Assembly: GCA_047600805.1 (NCBI GenBank) | Contig: JASGKG010000001.1 | Span: forward strand, 2,542,001-2,606,000 | Length of the DNA: 64,000 nt | Direction: 5' to 3' | DNA from: JADKHC01 sp047600805 | GTDB lineage: Bacteria; Verrucomicrobiota; Verrucomicrobiia; Opitutales; Opitutaceae | Shown: positions 51,320 through 60,626 of the stretch, piece after piece | Position numbering within the stretch: position 1 is the first letter of the stretch | Layout: every line of letters starts with the position of its first letter | Program-made: the position numbers and the translations under genes | The notes under the pieces: model-generated | Told to the model about the DNA's origin: nothing | Databases searched by the model: none | The model's input: the letters and a program-made list of their open reading frames with translations, nothing else

Positions 51320-52216
51320 ATGTTGAGCGACCGACCTTACATGCGTGACGACTACCCGCAAAACGGGCGTTCTGTCCTCACTTGGTTGTTATGCGCGATC
51401 GCTGCCGGCTTCATCCTCGAGGCAATTTTCCAACGGATGTTCGCCTCGATGATGTTCACCGACTGGTTTCAACTGACGGTCGACGGCTTGAAACATGGAT
51501 TTGTGTGGAAGCTGGTGTCGTACAGCTTTGTTCATCCGCTGGAAGACATTTTGTCGGTGATGTCGGTCGCGCTGAATATGTTATGCCTCTATTTCATCGG
51601 ACGCGAAATGGAAGGACTGCTCGGCACCCGGCATTTTTTAGTCCTATATTTCGGTGCGGTTCTGTGCGCGGCCGGTACTTGGCTGCTGGTCAACTTCAAC
51701 CGCGACGGCGCGTTGGCCGGCACTTGGCCGATCATCTTGGCGTGCCTGACTTTGTATAGCCTGATCAACCCCGCGCAGGAAAAACGCATACTGCTGATGT
51801 TCGTGCCCGTGACGGTGCGGCCTAAGTACATTTTAATCGGACTCTTCCTCTTCGATTTGATCGTGCTCGTTTTCGGTGAAATGCGGGACAAGGCCATTCC
51901 GCTTCACTACGCGCCCTCAGCGCACTTGGGCGGTATGCTCGCCGGCTGCCTTTACTATTTCCTGATTCATAAGCGCGAGTGGCAAAATCCCGACGGCCGT
52001 TCGGAAATCGAGTTGCCGCGCTGGATGCGACGCTCACGGAAAGCAACCGTCGCCACCGCAGGTAAATACAAGGTCAATATCGCTCCCAAGGAGGACATCA
52101 AAGGCGAGATCGACCGTATTTTGGACAAGATCAACAGCTTCGGGTTTAACTCACTCACGCCGGAGGAAAGAAAACTACTCGACCAAGCGCGCGATCGACT
52201 TGGCCGCAACGACTAA
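51320..52216 (+). CDS. Rhomboid-like membrane protein lacking the catalytic serine
   Basis: A 298-residue polytopic protein with six hydrophobic segments (about 18-36, 75-95, 104-126, 131-150, 168-186 and 198-216) and a soluble C-terminal tail (about 217-298) ending SFGFNSLTPEERKLLDQA, a helical motif often seen in Verrucomicrobia rhomboids. The TM2 Asn (SVALNMLCLYF, 86) and TM6 His (SAHLGGMLAG, 202) of rhomboid proteases are kept, but the GxSG serine position reads GALAGTW, with Ala 133. It is therefore likely to be a pseudoprotease that binds membrane proteins without cleaving them. It is divergent from ferredoxin and 158 bases before prc. Confidence 0.78.
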   Translation: MLSDRPYMRDDYPQNGRSVLTWLLCAIAAGFILEAIFQRMFASMMFTDWFQLTVDGLKHGFVWKLVSYSFVHPLEDILSVMSVALNMLCLYFIGREMEGLLGTRHFLVLYFGAVLCAAGTWLLVNFNRDGALAGTWPIILACLTLYSLINPAQEKRILLMFVPVTVRPKYILIGLFLFDLIVLVFGEMRDKAIPLHYAPSAHLGGMLAGCLYYFLIHKREWQNPDGRSEIELPRWMRRSRKATVATAGKYKVNIAPKEDIKGEIDRILDKINSFGFNSLTPEERKLLDQARDRLGRND

Positions 52217-52374
52217 AGTGGAAAACCGGAAACGTTAAATTAGCGGGAGAGGACGAGTGAAGCAGACGGCGGGCTTAATGAAGTCGTGCCCGCGTCGAAT
52301 AAAAAGGAGCCCTCGATTAATCGCACTGACCCTTGTTTTTGAAACAAATCGCACCAAGATTCGTCCAACTTCCG

Positions 52375-54594
52375 ATGAAATTTTTGTCCCGTCTGTTCCG
52401 CCGTCGCCTTTCCTGGGCTGTTGCCGCCCTTTTTTTAGCCGGGAGCACGGCGAACGCTTGGACAGACCACAAGTTCACAACGAGCCCTACGCTCACGCGT
52501 GAAATTCAGACGCTGATCGGCGTGTTGCTGGAGCAGTACCACTACAATCACGAGAACGTTCATCCTTCCGCTTACGGCCAGGTTATCCCCGATTTCATGG
52601 GCGAACTGGACGGCCAGCGCCTGTTTTTCCTTTCGACCGACAAAGACGCTTTCACGAAACGTTACCCCGCCAACTGGCTCTACAACAACGTTTCGATGCT
52701 CGGCAAAATCGATCCCGCTTACGAGATCTACAACGTTTACGCCACGCGCGCCGAAGCCCGCATTAAATGGATTTTCGAGGAGCTCAAGAAGGACGTCGAT
52801 CTCTCCTCGAAGGACACGTATTTCTTGGATCGTTCCAAAGGTAATTGGTGCGCCAACCAACAGGAAGCCGACGACCTTTGGCGCAAGCGCCTGAAGTTCG
52901 AGATTCTGCAGGACATGTTGAACAAGAAGACGCTCGAGGAAGCGAAAACGAATATTCGGAAACGCTACGAGCGCATGCTCAAGAATCTGGAAGACATCGA
53001 AGCAGAAGAACTCTCCGAATGGTTTCTCTCCGTCATCACTCGCCTCTACGATCCGCATTCGACCTATTTTTCTCCCAGCACGTTTGACGACTTCGGTATC
53101 CAGATGCGCCTGCAGCTGGTCGGCATCGGCGCGGTGCTCGGGATGGAAGAAGATTACTGCGTCGTGAAGGAAATCGTCACGGGCGCGCCAGCCGATTTGA
53201 GCAAGCAGCTCATGCCAAACGACAAGATCCTTTTCGTCGGTCAAAATGACGACGAACCCGTCGAAGTGATCGGCATGAAGTTGCGGAAAATCGTCAACCT
53301 GATCCGCGGACAAAAAGGCACCAAGGTGCGGCTGATCGTGCAACCCGCCAGCGCCACCGATCCTTCCGTGCGCAAGGAAATCGTTTTCACGCGCGACGTG
53401 ATCAACCTCGACTCCGCCCGTGCGCGCGGCGCCATTTTTGATCTACCCGACGGCAAGGGCAAAACCGTGCCCATTGGCGTGATCACATTGCCGGCCTTTT
53501 ACGGCCCTGACGGCAGCTCGCAAGCCACCGGAGACGGCGGTGACAAAAACAGCGCAACAAAGGACGTCGCCGAACTGATCAAGCAGCTCCAAAAAGTCGG
53601 CATTCAAGGACTCGTTCTCGACCTGCGCCAAAACGGCGGCGGCCTCCTCAGCGAGGCGATCGATCTCACCGGATTGTTTATCAAACAAGGACCCGTTGTG
53701 CAGGTGCGCTCGTACTACGGCGACGTTAAAGTCGACAGCGACGAAAATCCGCGCATCGACTACACGGGACCGCTGGCAGTCCTCGTCTCGCGTTTCAGCG
53801 CCTCGGCCTCGGAAATCGTCGCGGGTGCGTTGCAAGACTACGGACGCGCCATCGTCGTGGGAGACAGTTCCACGCACGGCAAAGGTTCTGTGCAAACGGT
53901 TTTGGAAATGAAGACCGTGCTGTCGGATCTCGCGTTCACCTCGGCCAAAACGGGCGCGGCAAAAATCACTGTTCAAAAGTTCTATCTGCCCGACGGCCAC
54001 TCAACCCAGTTGCGCGGCGTCGTTCCTGACATCGTTCTGCCGTCCATCGACGAATACCTGCCGATCGGTGAGAAAGACCTGCCACACGCGTTGGCCTGGG
54101 ACGAAATTTCTTCGAGCAAATTCGACGGGAAACGTCTCGACGCGAAGGTTCTCACGCCTCTGCGCGAGGCGAGTCTCAAGCGGCAAAGTTCCCTCGACGA
54201 ATTCGACTTCCTCAAGAAGAACATCGACTGGTTCAAAACGCGTCAGGAGACCAAGAGCGTTTCGCTGAACCTAGACGAACGTAAGAGCCAGAAAGAAGCA
54301 GACTCCGCGTTTCGCAAGACGATGGAAAAGGAGAAAGATCACCTCGCTCAAAGCAACTATCCGTTCCGTGAATTCACCCTCGGCGTGGCGCCCACCAAGA
54401 AGGCCGAAAAGAAACCGGCAGACGACGACGATGCCGAACTGAGCGCTATCGCCGAAGAAGGTTACAAACGCTTCGACCCGCACCTGCGCGAAACGATGCG
54501 CATCCTCTTTGACGCGATCGAACTTGGCCGCAAGCCCGGCAACTGGGCTGGCGAATACGCTCCGTTAACCGCGCAGCTCGCCAAGAAAAGCTAA
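52375..54594 (+). CDS. prc: Carboxy-terminal processing protease Prc (S41A)
   Basis: A 739-residue periplasmic protease from the ATG at 52375 (signal MKFLSRLFRRRLSWAVAALF, cleaved after TANA). The N-terminal domain (about 30-220; YHYNHENVHPSAYGQVIPDF) is followed by a PDZ domain (about 225-330; GIGAVLGMEEDYCVVKEI) and the S41 protease core with catalytic Ser in SRFSASASEIVAGAL and Lys in GDSSTHGKGSVQTV. The DUF3340-type C-terminal domain is present (KRQSSLDEFDFLKKN). It degrades or processes proteins from their C-terminus. It converges on prmC. Confidence 0.96.
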   Translation: MKFLSRLFRRRLSWAVAALFLAGSTANAWTDHKFTTSPTLTREIQTLIGVLLEQYHYNHENVHPSAYGQVIPDFMGELDGQRLFFLSTDKDAFTKRYPANWLYNNVSMLGKIDPAYEIYNVYATRAEARIKWIFEELKKDVDLSSKDTYFLDRSKGNWCANQQEADDLWRKRLKFEILQDMLNKKTLEEAKTNIRKRYERMLKNLEDIEAEELSEWFLSVITRLYDPHSTYFSPSTFDDFGIQMRLQLVGIGAVLGMEEDYCVVKEIVTGAPADLSKQLMPNDKILFVGQNDDEPVEVIGMKLRKIVNLIRGQKGTKVRLIVQPASATDPSVRKEIVFTRDVINLDSARARGAIFDLPDGKGKTVPIGVITLPAFYGPDGSSQATGDGGDKNSATKDVAELIKQLQKVGIQGLVLDLRQNGGGLLSEAIDLTGLFIKQGPVVQVRSYYGDVKVDSDENPRIDYTGPLAVLVSRFSASASEIVAGALQDYGRAIVVGDSSTHGKGSVQTVLEMKTVLSDLAFTSAKTGAAKITVQKFYLPDGHSTQLRGVVPDIVLPSIDEYLPIGEKDLPHALAWDEISSSKFDGKRLDAKVLTPLREASLKRQSSLDEFDFLKKNIDWFKTRQETKSVSLNLDERKSQKEADSAFRKTMEKEKDHLAQSNYPFREFTLGVAPTKKAEKKPADDDDAELSAIAEEGYKRFDPHLRETMRILFDAIELGRKPGNWAGEYAPLTAQLAKKS

Positions 54595-54606
54595 GCCGCC
54601 TTCCGA

Positions 54607-55455
54607 TCAGGAGGCCCAGGCCAACACAAAGCGATCCCGGCCGGTCAAATCCTGTTTCGATTCCACGCGGCCGAAACTGGCCGCTTGGCACAATTGTGCG
54701 AGTGCCGCGTGGTGCGCGATTCCCGTTTCCATGGCGAGAACGCCCGTCGGCGAAAGAAAAGCGCGCGACTGCTCCACGATTTTTCGCAGGTCGCTGAGTC
54801 CCTCTTCGGCCGCGATCAACGCCGTGTGCGGTTCAAAATCACGCACTTCGGGTGCCGCGCTCTGCGTCTCTGCGTCGGTGAGATAAGGCGGATTCGCCAC
54901 GATCAGATCGAATTTCGCTTCAGGCGGCAAAGCGCTAAACCAGTCGGATTCGACAAACTCCACCCGCTCACCCATCGCGAGCGCAACGGTATTTTCACGT
55001 GCGACGGCCAACGCGTCCGCGCTCCGATCCACGGCAACGGCACGGGCGTCCGGCCAGTGTTTTGCCAACCCAAGCGCCAAAGCTCCACTCCCCGTCCCCA
55101 AATCCAAAATGCGCGACGGCGCTGTCGGCAGCGCTTGTGTCACCAACTCGGCCAAGAGCTCCGTTTCAGGACGCGGAATCAGCACGCGTTTGTCGACTTT
55201 GAGCTTGAGGCCAAACCACTCCGCTTCGCCTAAAATATATTGCAACGGTTCACGTTGAGAACGGCGCCTGACCAACGGCCGGATTTTTTCGAGTTCAGGC
55301 TCCGTCAGCAACCGCTCGAACTGCAGATAGAGCTGCATTCGTTTCAGACCAAGCGCATGCCCAACCAGCAGTTCCGCATCCAACCTCGGATGCTCGATCC
55401 CTTTGGCCGAAAAAAAGTCGGCTGTCTTTTTTAGGATTTCGAGCAGCGAGAGCAT
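54607..55455 (-). CDS. prmC: Release factor N5-glutamine methyltransferase
   Basis: A 282-residue SAM-dependent enzyme methylating the Gln of the GGQ motif in RF1 and RF2. The N-terminal helical domain (GIEHPRLDAELLVGHALGL, EPLQYILGEAEWFGL) precedes the Rossmann motif ILDLGTGSGALALGLA and the catalytic NPPY motif in LIVANPPYLT. Its substrate gene prfA is encoded 2.8 kb away on the same strand, with an oppositely oriented O-acetylation pair between them, where many genomes have prfA-prmC adjacent. Confidence 0.96.
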   Translation of the reverse strand: MLSLLEILKKTADFFSAKGIEHPRLDAELLVGHALGLKRMQLYLQFERLLTEPELEKIRPLVRRRSQREPLQYILGEAEWFGLKLKVDKRVLIPRPETELLAELVTQALPTAPSRILDLGTGSGALALGLAKHWPDARAVAVDRSADALAVARENTVALAMGERVEFVESDWFSALPPEAKFDLIVANPPYLTDAETQSAAPEVRDFEPHTALIAAEEGLSDLRKIVEQSRAFLSPTGVLAMETGIAHHAALAQLCQAASFGRVESKQDLTGRDRFVLAWAS

Positions 55456-55553
55456 GGATCAGCGACAGTTTGCTTGCAGCGGAGGGCGCGGTTTGTCCAA
55501 TTCACGCACCGGCGACAGCCGATCTCACCAACAAAAGCCGCCTTCCATCCTCG

Positions 55554-57002
55554 ATGGTCTTCAGCTCTCCATTGTTTTTGTTTCTCTTTCTGCCCGTGGT
55601 CATGCTGGGTCTGATACTGCCCCGGCTGTGGATGCGCAATCTCTGGCTGCTGGTTTTTAGCATCATTTTCTACGCGTGGGGCGAAGTGGCGTTCGTGTTC
55701 CTCATGCTCGGCTCGACCGTGATCAACTATTTCCTAGGTCTTTGGGTCGACGCCGAAGCCGAGCCAAAGCGCCGCAAATGGGCGGTGACGATCGCGATCA
55801 TCCTCAACATCGGCACTCTCGCGTTTTTCAAATACGCCGACTTCTTCGTCGCCAACGTCAACGCCGTTCTGGCTCTGCTGAACATCAAGCCGCTGCAAGC
55901 ACCGCACGTGCGTTTGCCGATCGGTATTTCTTTTTTCACGTTTCACGCCCTTTCCTACGTGATCGACGTCTATCGGCGCAAATGGAGGAGCGCGAAGAAT
56001 CCGGCCGATGTCGCGCTGTACATTTTCTTTTTCCCGCAACTCATCGCCGGGCCGATTCTGCGGTGGAGCGCAATCGCTCCGCAAATCGCCAACCGTGTGG
56101 TCACGCGAGAAGGCTTCGCCGAGGGCATCCGGCGTTTCATTGGCGGCCTGGCTAAAAAAATGATTATCGCCAACGCGGTCGCCGTGCCTGCGGACGCGAT
56201 CTTCGCGCTGCCCGCCGAGCAAGTTTCCCCGTCAACAGCGTGGCTCGCCGTCGTCTGTTACACACTGCAAATCTACTTCGATTTTTCCGGCTACTCCGAC
56301 ATGGCGGTTGGGCTTGGCAAGATGTTCGGCTTCCAGTTCCTCGAGAACTTCAACTTTCCCTACATCGCCCAATCGGTGACTGATTTCTGGCGCCGTTGGC
56401 ACATTTCGCTCTCCAGCTGGTTTCGCGATTACCTCTACATTCCGATGGGGGGCAATCGCGTTTCTGCCGCACGGAACTACTTTAACCTTCTCACGGTATT
56501 TTTCCTCTGCGGGCTTTGGCATGGCGCCAATTGGACGTTCGTGCTCTGGGGTCTCTACAACGGCGCTTTCCTGATCATCGAGCGCATCGGACTCGGCAAC
56601 GTGATTGAAAAATGCCCGCGTCCAGTACGCCACGTTTATCTCGTTTTTGTGGTCGTGGTCGGCTGGTTGATCTTCCGCGCTGAAACCGTTGGCCAGATCC
56701 AAGCGATGTTTGTCACCCTCTTCGGCGGGAACGCGTCCGCCGCCACCCAGCCGCTTGCGCGTTACCTCACCACGCAGGTGATCTTCGCGATGATCGCAGG
56801 CGCGATCTTCAGCACGCCTTTCTGGAGCAGCCTGAAACAGTGGCTCTCGACGCTCGCTCAAAAGTGTTCTGACAAACCGCATGCTGCGCTCGCCGTCACC
56901 GGACGCGCCGTCGAGACGATCATTCTGCTCCTTTTGCTGCTCGTTTCCAGCGCGTGGATGGCCGGCAACACCTACAACCCGTTCATCTATTATCGGTTTT
57001 GA
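55554..57002 (+). CDS. MBOAT-family membrane O-acyltransferase (AlgI-like)
   Basis: A 482-residue polytopic enzyme from the ATG at 55554 (MVFSSPLFLFLFLPVVMLGL). Hallmarks are the catalytic His in CGLWHGANWTFVLWGLYNG, the conserved DFWRRWHISLSSWFRDYLYI and PMGGNRVSAARN, and YFDFSGYSDMAVGLGKMFGF. AlgI and relatives move acetyl groups across the membrane onto polysaccharides such as alginate or other exopolysaccharides. The next gene, 2 bases later, encodes an AlgX/AlgJ-like periplasmic transferase, completing a two-gene O-acetylation module. No alginate polymerase genes are present. Confidence 0.94.
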   Translation: MVFSSPLFLFLFLPVVMLGLILPRLWMRNLWLLVFSIIFYAWGEVAFVFLMLGSTVINYFLGLWVDAEAEPKRRKWAVTIAIILNIGTLAFFKYADFFVANVNAVLALLNIKPLQAPHVRLPIGISFFTFHALSYVIDVYRRKWRSAKNPADVALYIFFFPQLIAGPILRWSAIAPQIANRVVTREGFAEGIRRFIGGLAKKMIIANAVAVPADAIFALPAEQVSPSTAWLAVVCYTLQIYFDFSGYSDMAVGLGKMFGFQFLENFNFPYIAQSVTDFWRRWHISLSSWFRDYLYIPMGGNRVSAARNYFNLLTVFFLCGLWHGANWTFVLWGLYNGAFLIIERIGLGNVIEKCPRPVRHVYLVFVVVVGWLIFRAETVGQIQAMFVTLFGGNASAATQPLARYLTTQVIFAMIAGAIFSTPFWSSLKQWLSTLAQKCSDKPHAALAVTGRAVETIILLLLLLVSSAWMAGNTYNPFIYYRF

Positions 57003-57004
57003 CC

Positions 57005-58159
57005 ATGAGCGCGCCGAAAGCCGAATCATTCAAAGTCACCAACACGATTCTCATCGTGCTGTTTGTGACGTTGCTCTGGCTGCCGACGATCGACTCGTTG
57101 TTCTCCATCGATCACACGGCTCGGCTGAACGAAAACCGCGCGCTCGCCACGAAACCCGCATTCACCGGAATCGTCCACACCCGCGATTACCTCGCCGGTC
57201 TCGAAACGTATTTCAACGATCACTTCGGTTTCCGAAAAGCATTCGTCCGCATGCAAAGCAAATGGAAGCGCAAGCTCTTCGGCGAAGCAGCCGTGAGCGA
57301 GGCTATCATTGGCTCTGACGGCTGGATCTACACGACCGCCAATCGCATGATCGAGAGTTACACGGGCGTCTCGCGTTTCAAGCCGAGCGAGCTCGTCGCG
57401 TGGCAAAAACTCCTCGAAACCCGACGTGCTTGGCTGCAACAACGCGGCATCGCCTACTTTGTCGTTATCACTCCGGACAAACATACGATCTATCCCGAGC
57501 ATCTTCCCGATTGGCTCAAAGCTCCACCTGGTCCAACGAAACTCGATCAGTGGCTCGAACAATTTCGCATACACTCGACGCTGCGCCCGCTCGATCTGCG
57601 GCCGATTTTGCTCGTCGAAAAAGCCAAACGCCCGGTCTACCTGATGACTGACACGCATTGGAACAGCCTCGGCGCGTTCATCAGTTATCAAGCGGTGGTT
57701 CGCGAACTCGGGAAACAACTACCCCATCTCGCGCCCATTCCAGAATCATCGTTCCAACTGCAAGCCGACGCCAATTTCAAAGGGGATCTCGCCGTGCTGC
57801 TCGGTCAGGAAAGCTCATTCCCTGAACGACAAGCCGTTCAATTAATTCCTTCAGCCGAACTTCCGAAAATACAAATCGAAGAAACGATCCAGCACACCGG
57901 CAATAAACACGTCACGATCACTCGCACGCACAACGACAAGGCCGCGGGCAAGGCCATCGTCTTCCGCGATTCCTTCGGCACATTTTGGTATCAATTTTTC
58001 GGGTACAATTTCCGCGACGTGATCTTTCTTTCGCAGCGCGAATTCGATCCAGGCCTGATCGAGCGTGAAAAGCCAGACGTTGTCATCGACCAGATCGTCG
58101 AACGCATCGTCAACACACACGATCCGGTGGAAATGCTCGAGCGAGACGGTTTGCGCTGA
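57005..58159 (+). CDS. AlgX/AlgJ-like SGNH acetyltransferase (DHHW family)
   Basis: A 384-residue protein from the ATG at 57005 with an N-terminal membrane anchor (NTILIVLFVTLLWLPTI). The SGNH-like catalytic features are Asp-x-His in YLMTDTHWNSLGAFISYQ (about 216-233) and the nucleophile Ser in VFRDSFGTFWYQF (about 319). These proteins receive acetyl from MBOAT partners and place it on exported polysaccharide. Gap to the upstream MBOAT gene is 2 bases, so the two are co-translated. It ends at a REP-like palindrome shared with prfA. Confidence 0.9.
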   Translation: MSAPKAESFKVTNTILIVLFVTLLWLPTIDSLFSIDHTARLNENRALATKPAFTGIVHTRDYLAGLETYFNDHFGFRKAFVRMQSKWKRKLFGEAAVSEAIIGSDGWIYTTANRMIESYTGVSRFKPSELVAWQKLLETRRAWLQQRGIAYFVVITPDKHTIYPEHLPDWLKAPPGPTKLDQWLEQFRIHSTLRPLDLRPILLVEKAKRPVYLMTDTHWNSLGAFISYQAVVRELGKQLPHLAPIPESSFQLQADANFKGDLAVLLGQESSFPERQAVQLIPSAELPKIQIEETIQHTGNKHVTITRTHNDKAAGKAIVFRDSFGTFWYQFFGYNFRDVIFLSQREFDPGLIEREKPDVVIDQIVERIVNTHDPVEMLERDGLR

Positions 58160-58169
58160 GCTATCCAAC

Positions 58170-58235
58170 AGGTAGGATCGGCCCGCCGGGCCGACCGCAA
58201 CCAATCACGGCGCGCCCGGCGGTCGCGCCCTACCT
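58170..58235. repeat. REP-like imperfect palindrome between convergent genes
   Basis: The arms at 58170-58191 (AGGTAGG..., CCGCCGGGCC) and 58214-58235 (reverse complement AGGTAGGGCGCGACCGCCGGGC) match at 16 of 22 positions and fold into a long hairpin over a 22-base loop. It occupies the space between two stop codons, where it can serve as a bidirectional terminator. The outer half resembles dispersed GC-rich repeats of this bacterial group. Confidence 0.75.
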
Positions 58236-58241
58236 CGCGCC

Positions 58242-59360
58242 TCAATCCTCGTCATCGCTGGCGCGCTTCGCGACGTATTCCTGGCCCGTCAAGGCTGCGA
58301 ACTTCTGCTCGAAATCGACCCGTTGCAGTGCGCCCACCACGCCTTCGATCTGGCCTTCCATCACTTGCGGCAGGCTGTAAAGCGTCAGGCCGATGCGATG
58401 GTCCGTCAGGCGGTTCTGCGGAAAATTGTAGGTACGAATGCGTTCGCTGCGTCCGCCCGAACCAATTTGGCTGCGACGGTTCTCGGCGTATTTCGCATGT
58501 TCTTCGTCCTCTTTCATCTTCAGCAAACGCGAGCGCAGCACGGTCAGCGCTTTCGCCTTGTTCTTCAGTTGGGAACGTTCGTCGGCGCACTGCACCATCA
58601 AGCCAGACGGCTTGTGGAGAATCTGCACCGCTGAGTCGGTCGTGTTCACGCCTTGTCCGCCGGGGCCGCTCGCGCGGCAAACGCTTATCTCCAAATCCTG
58701 CGGATCAATTTGCACGTCGACCTCCTCGGCCTCAGGCAGCACGGCGACCGTGACCGTCGAGGTGTGAATGCGGCCGTTCGCTTCGGTGACAGGCACGCGT
58801 TGCACGCGATGAACACCGCTCTCGAACTTGAGTTGTTTGTAGACATCGGTTCCGGTAATGAGGAAAATCACTTCCTTTAAACCGCCGCGTTCGGAAGGGC
58901 TCGAACTCATCGGCTGGATTTTCCAGCCGTGGTTGTCGGCAAACTTCGAATACAAGCGAAAGAGCTCCGCAGCAAAAAGACTCGCTTCGTCGCCGCCCGT
59001 GCCGGCGCGGATTTCCATCACGGTGTTGCGCGAGTCGCTCGAGTCCGGCGGGATCATGGCCTGCAGAACTTTTTCGAAGAGCTCTTTTTGTTTCGCCTGC
59101 AGTTCGGGCAGTTCGGCCGCGGCAAGCTCCTTCAAATCGGGGTCGCCGTTGGGATCTTTGGTTAACGCGACGGCTTCGGCGATTTCGCGCGTGGTTTTTT
59201 CGTAGGTTTTATAATCCGTGACCAGTTGGAGCATCTTCTGCTGCTCGCGGCTCACCTCGGCAGCTTTGCGCGGATTGGAATAAAACGACGGGTCCGCCAT
59301 CTGCGCATCGAGTTCGTCGAGGCGGCGTTGGAACGGAGTGATGTCGGGAAGCTTATCCAT
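58242..59360 (-). CDS. prfA: Peptide chain release factor 1
   Basis: A 372-residue class I release factor reading UAA and UAG. The codon-recognition tripeptide is PVT in VHRVQRVPVTEANGR (PxT type, hence RF1, not the SPF of RF2), and the peptidyl-hydrolysis loop is SGPGGQGVNTTDSAVQ with the GGQ Gln that PrmC methylates. Normal length is about 360, with a short acidic tail (ASDDED). It is not adjacent to prmC, which lies beyond the MBOAT pair. The ATG at 59360 gives MDKLPDITPFQRRLDE, the expected N-terminus. Confidence 0.98.
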   Translation of the reverse strand: MDKLPDITPFQRRLDELDAQMADPSFYSNPRKAAEVSREQQKMLQLVTDYKTYEKTTREIAEAVALTKDPNGDPDLKELAAAELPELQAKQKELFEKVLQAMIPPDSSDSRNTVMEIRAGTGGDEASLFAAELFRLYSKFADNHGWKIQPMSSSPSERGGLKEVIFLITGTDVYKQLKFESGVHRVQRVPVTEANGRIHTSTVTVAVLPEAEEVDVQIDPQDLEISVCRASGPGGQGVNTTDSAVQILHKPSGLMVQCADERSQLKNKAKALTVLRSRLLKMKEDEEHAKYAENRRSQIGSGGRSERIRTYNFPQNRLTDHRIGLTLYSLPQVMEGQIEGVVGALQRVDFEQKFAALTGQEYVAKRASDDED

Positions 59361-59477
59361 GGAAAATCAGTGAGAAAACGGTTCAGTCTAGGCAGCGGGC
59401 GATTTGCGAATTGCGCCACGCGCGCAATCCGGTTTGGGTGCAAGCGACGCTCGCTTCCCTAGAAGTGCTGATCGGAT

Positions 59478-60500
59478 ATGGCTACCACTCTTTTCACTCA
59501 GAACATCATCGCCTGCATTTGGGACTTCGACAAGACCCTAATCCCAGAATACATGCAGTCGCCGCTTTTTCGTCGTTACGGCGTCAACGAGGGCAACTTC
59601 TGGGCGGAGACCAACGCGCTCGTCGAACACTATCGCCAGCGCGGCTATCACCTCGCCGGAGAAATCGCCTACCTCAACCACTTGCTCACCTACGTTCACG
59701 CGGGCGAAATGCCTAAGCTGAATAACAAAATCCTTCGCGAGTGCGGCGCCGCCATTAAGTTTTATCCGGGCCTTCCGCTTTTCTTTGACCGCATGAAGGA
59801 GTGGGTCGCGGAGAAAGAGATTTTCCGCAAGCACGAGATCCAGCTCGAGCACTACATCGTCAGCACGGGCCTCGCCGAAATGGTTAAAGGCAGCGCCATC
59901 GCACCGCACGTCGAAGGCATTTGGGGCTGTGAGTTCATCGAAAACCCACTCCAGCCCGGCTTCCTAAAACAAAAGGAAATGGACATCACGGCCGAGGCCG
60001 AGATCGCCCAACTGAGCTGCATCATCGACAACACGACGAAGACGCGCGCGCTTTTCGAGATCAACAAGGGCACCAACAAAAATCCGGCCATCGACGTGAA
60101 CGCGAACATCGCGCCGGAGGATCGCCGCATTCCGTTCCAAAACATGATCTACATCGCGGACGGCCCGAGCGACATCCCGAGTTTCTCGGTGGTGAAAAAA
60201 GGCGGTGGCAAAGCCTACGCGGTTTACAACCCAGCCCGAACCGACGAATTCGCCCAAAACGACCGCCTGCGCCAAGTCGGCCGCATCGATCATTACGGCC
60301 CGGCCGATTACACCGACAACAGCAGCACGACACATTGGTTAAAACTCCACATCCACGCGATGTGTGAGCGGATCGTCGTCGATCGCGAAGCCGCCGTCGC
60401 CTCCCGCGTTTCCAAACCGCCGCGTCATCTGAACTCTTCCGACGAGGATGGCGCCAAGCGCGGCACCCGCGGCCCGAAACAAGCGACGTTTTTGGACTGA
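59478..60500 (+). CDS. HAD-superfamily hydrolase
   Basis: A 340-residue protein with motif I WDFDKTLIPEYMQSP (Asp nucleophile about 16, acid/base Asp 18), motif II in YIVSTGLAEMVKGS, a Lys-containing motif III region around FLKQKEMD, and motif IV YIADGPSDIPSF. This is the phosphoserine phosphatase/type I-like HAD order with a large cap between motifs I and II. The C-terminus is basic and disordered (SSDEDGAKRGTRGPKQATF). The substrate is unknown. It is divergent from prfA and followed by the tandem-repeat region. Confidence 0.88.
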   Translation: MATTLFTQNIIACIWDFDKTLIPEYMQSPLFRRYGVNEGNFWAETNALVEHYRQRGYHLAGEIAYLNHLLTYVHAGEMPKLNNKILRECGAAIKFYPGLPLFFDRMKEWVAEKEIFRKHEIQLEHYIVSTGLAEMVKGSAIAPHVEGIWGCEFIENPLQPGFLKQKEMDITAEAEIAQLSCIIDNTTKTRALFEINKGTNKNPAIDVNANIAPEDRRIPFQNMIYIADGPSDIPSFSVVKKGGGKAYAVYNPARTDEFAQNDRLRQVGRIDHYGPADYTDNSSTTHWLKLHIHAMCERIVVDREAAVASRVSKPPRHLNSSDEDGAKRGTRGPKQATFLD

Positions 60501-60626
60501 GGTTCGTTGAGCCCTCGCGGGGTTCGAACGCGCAGTCGGCCAAAGGTGACGTACCTGCGCGCCGGTTGGTTGAGGCAACTTACCTCAGGTTGAGAAGCTC
60601 GTGTCGTTGCGCAGGCACCGCTTTCT

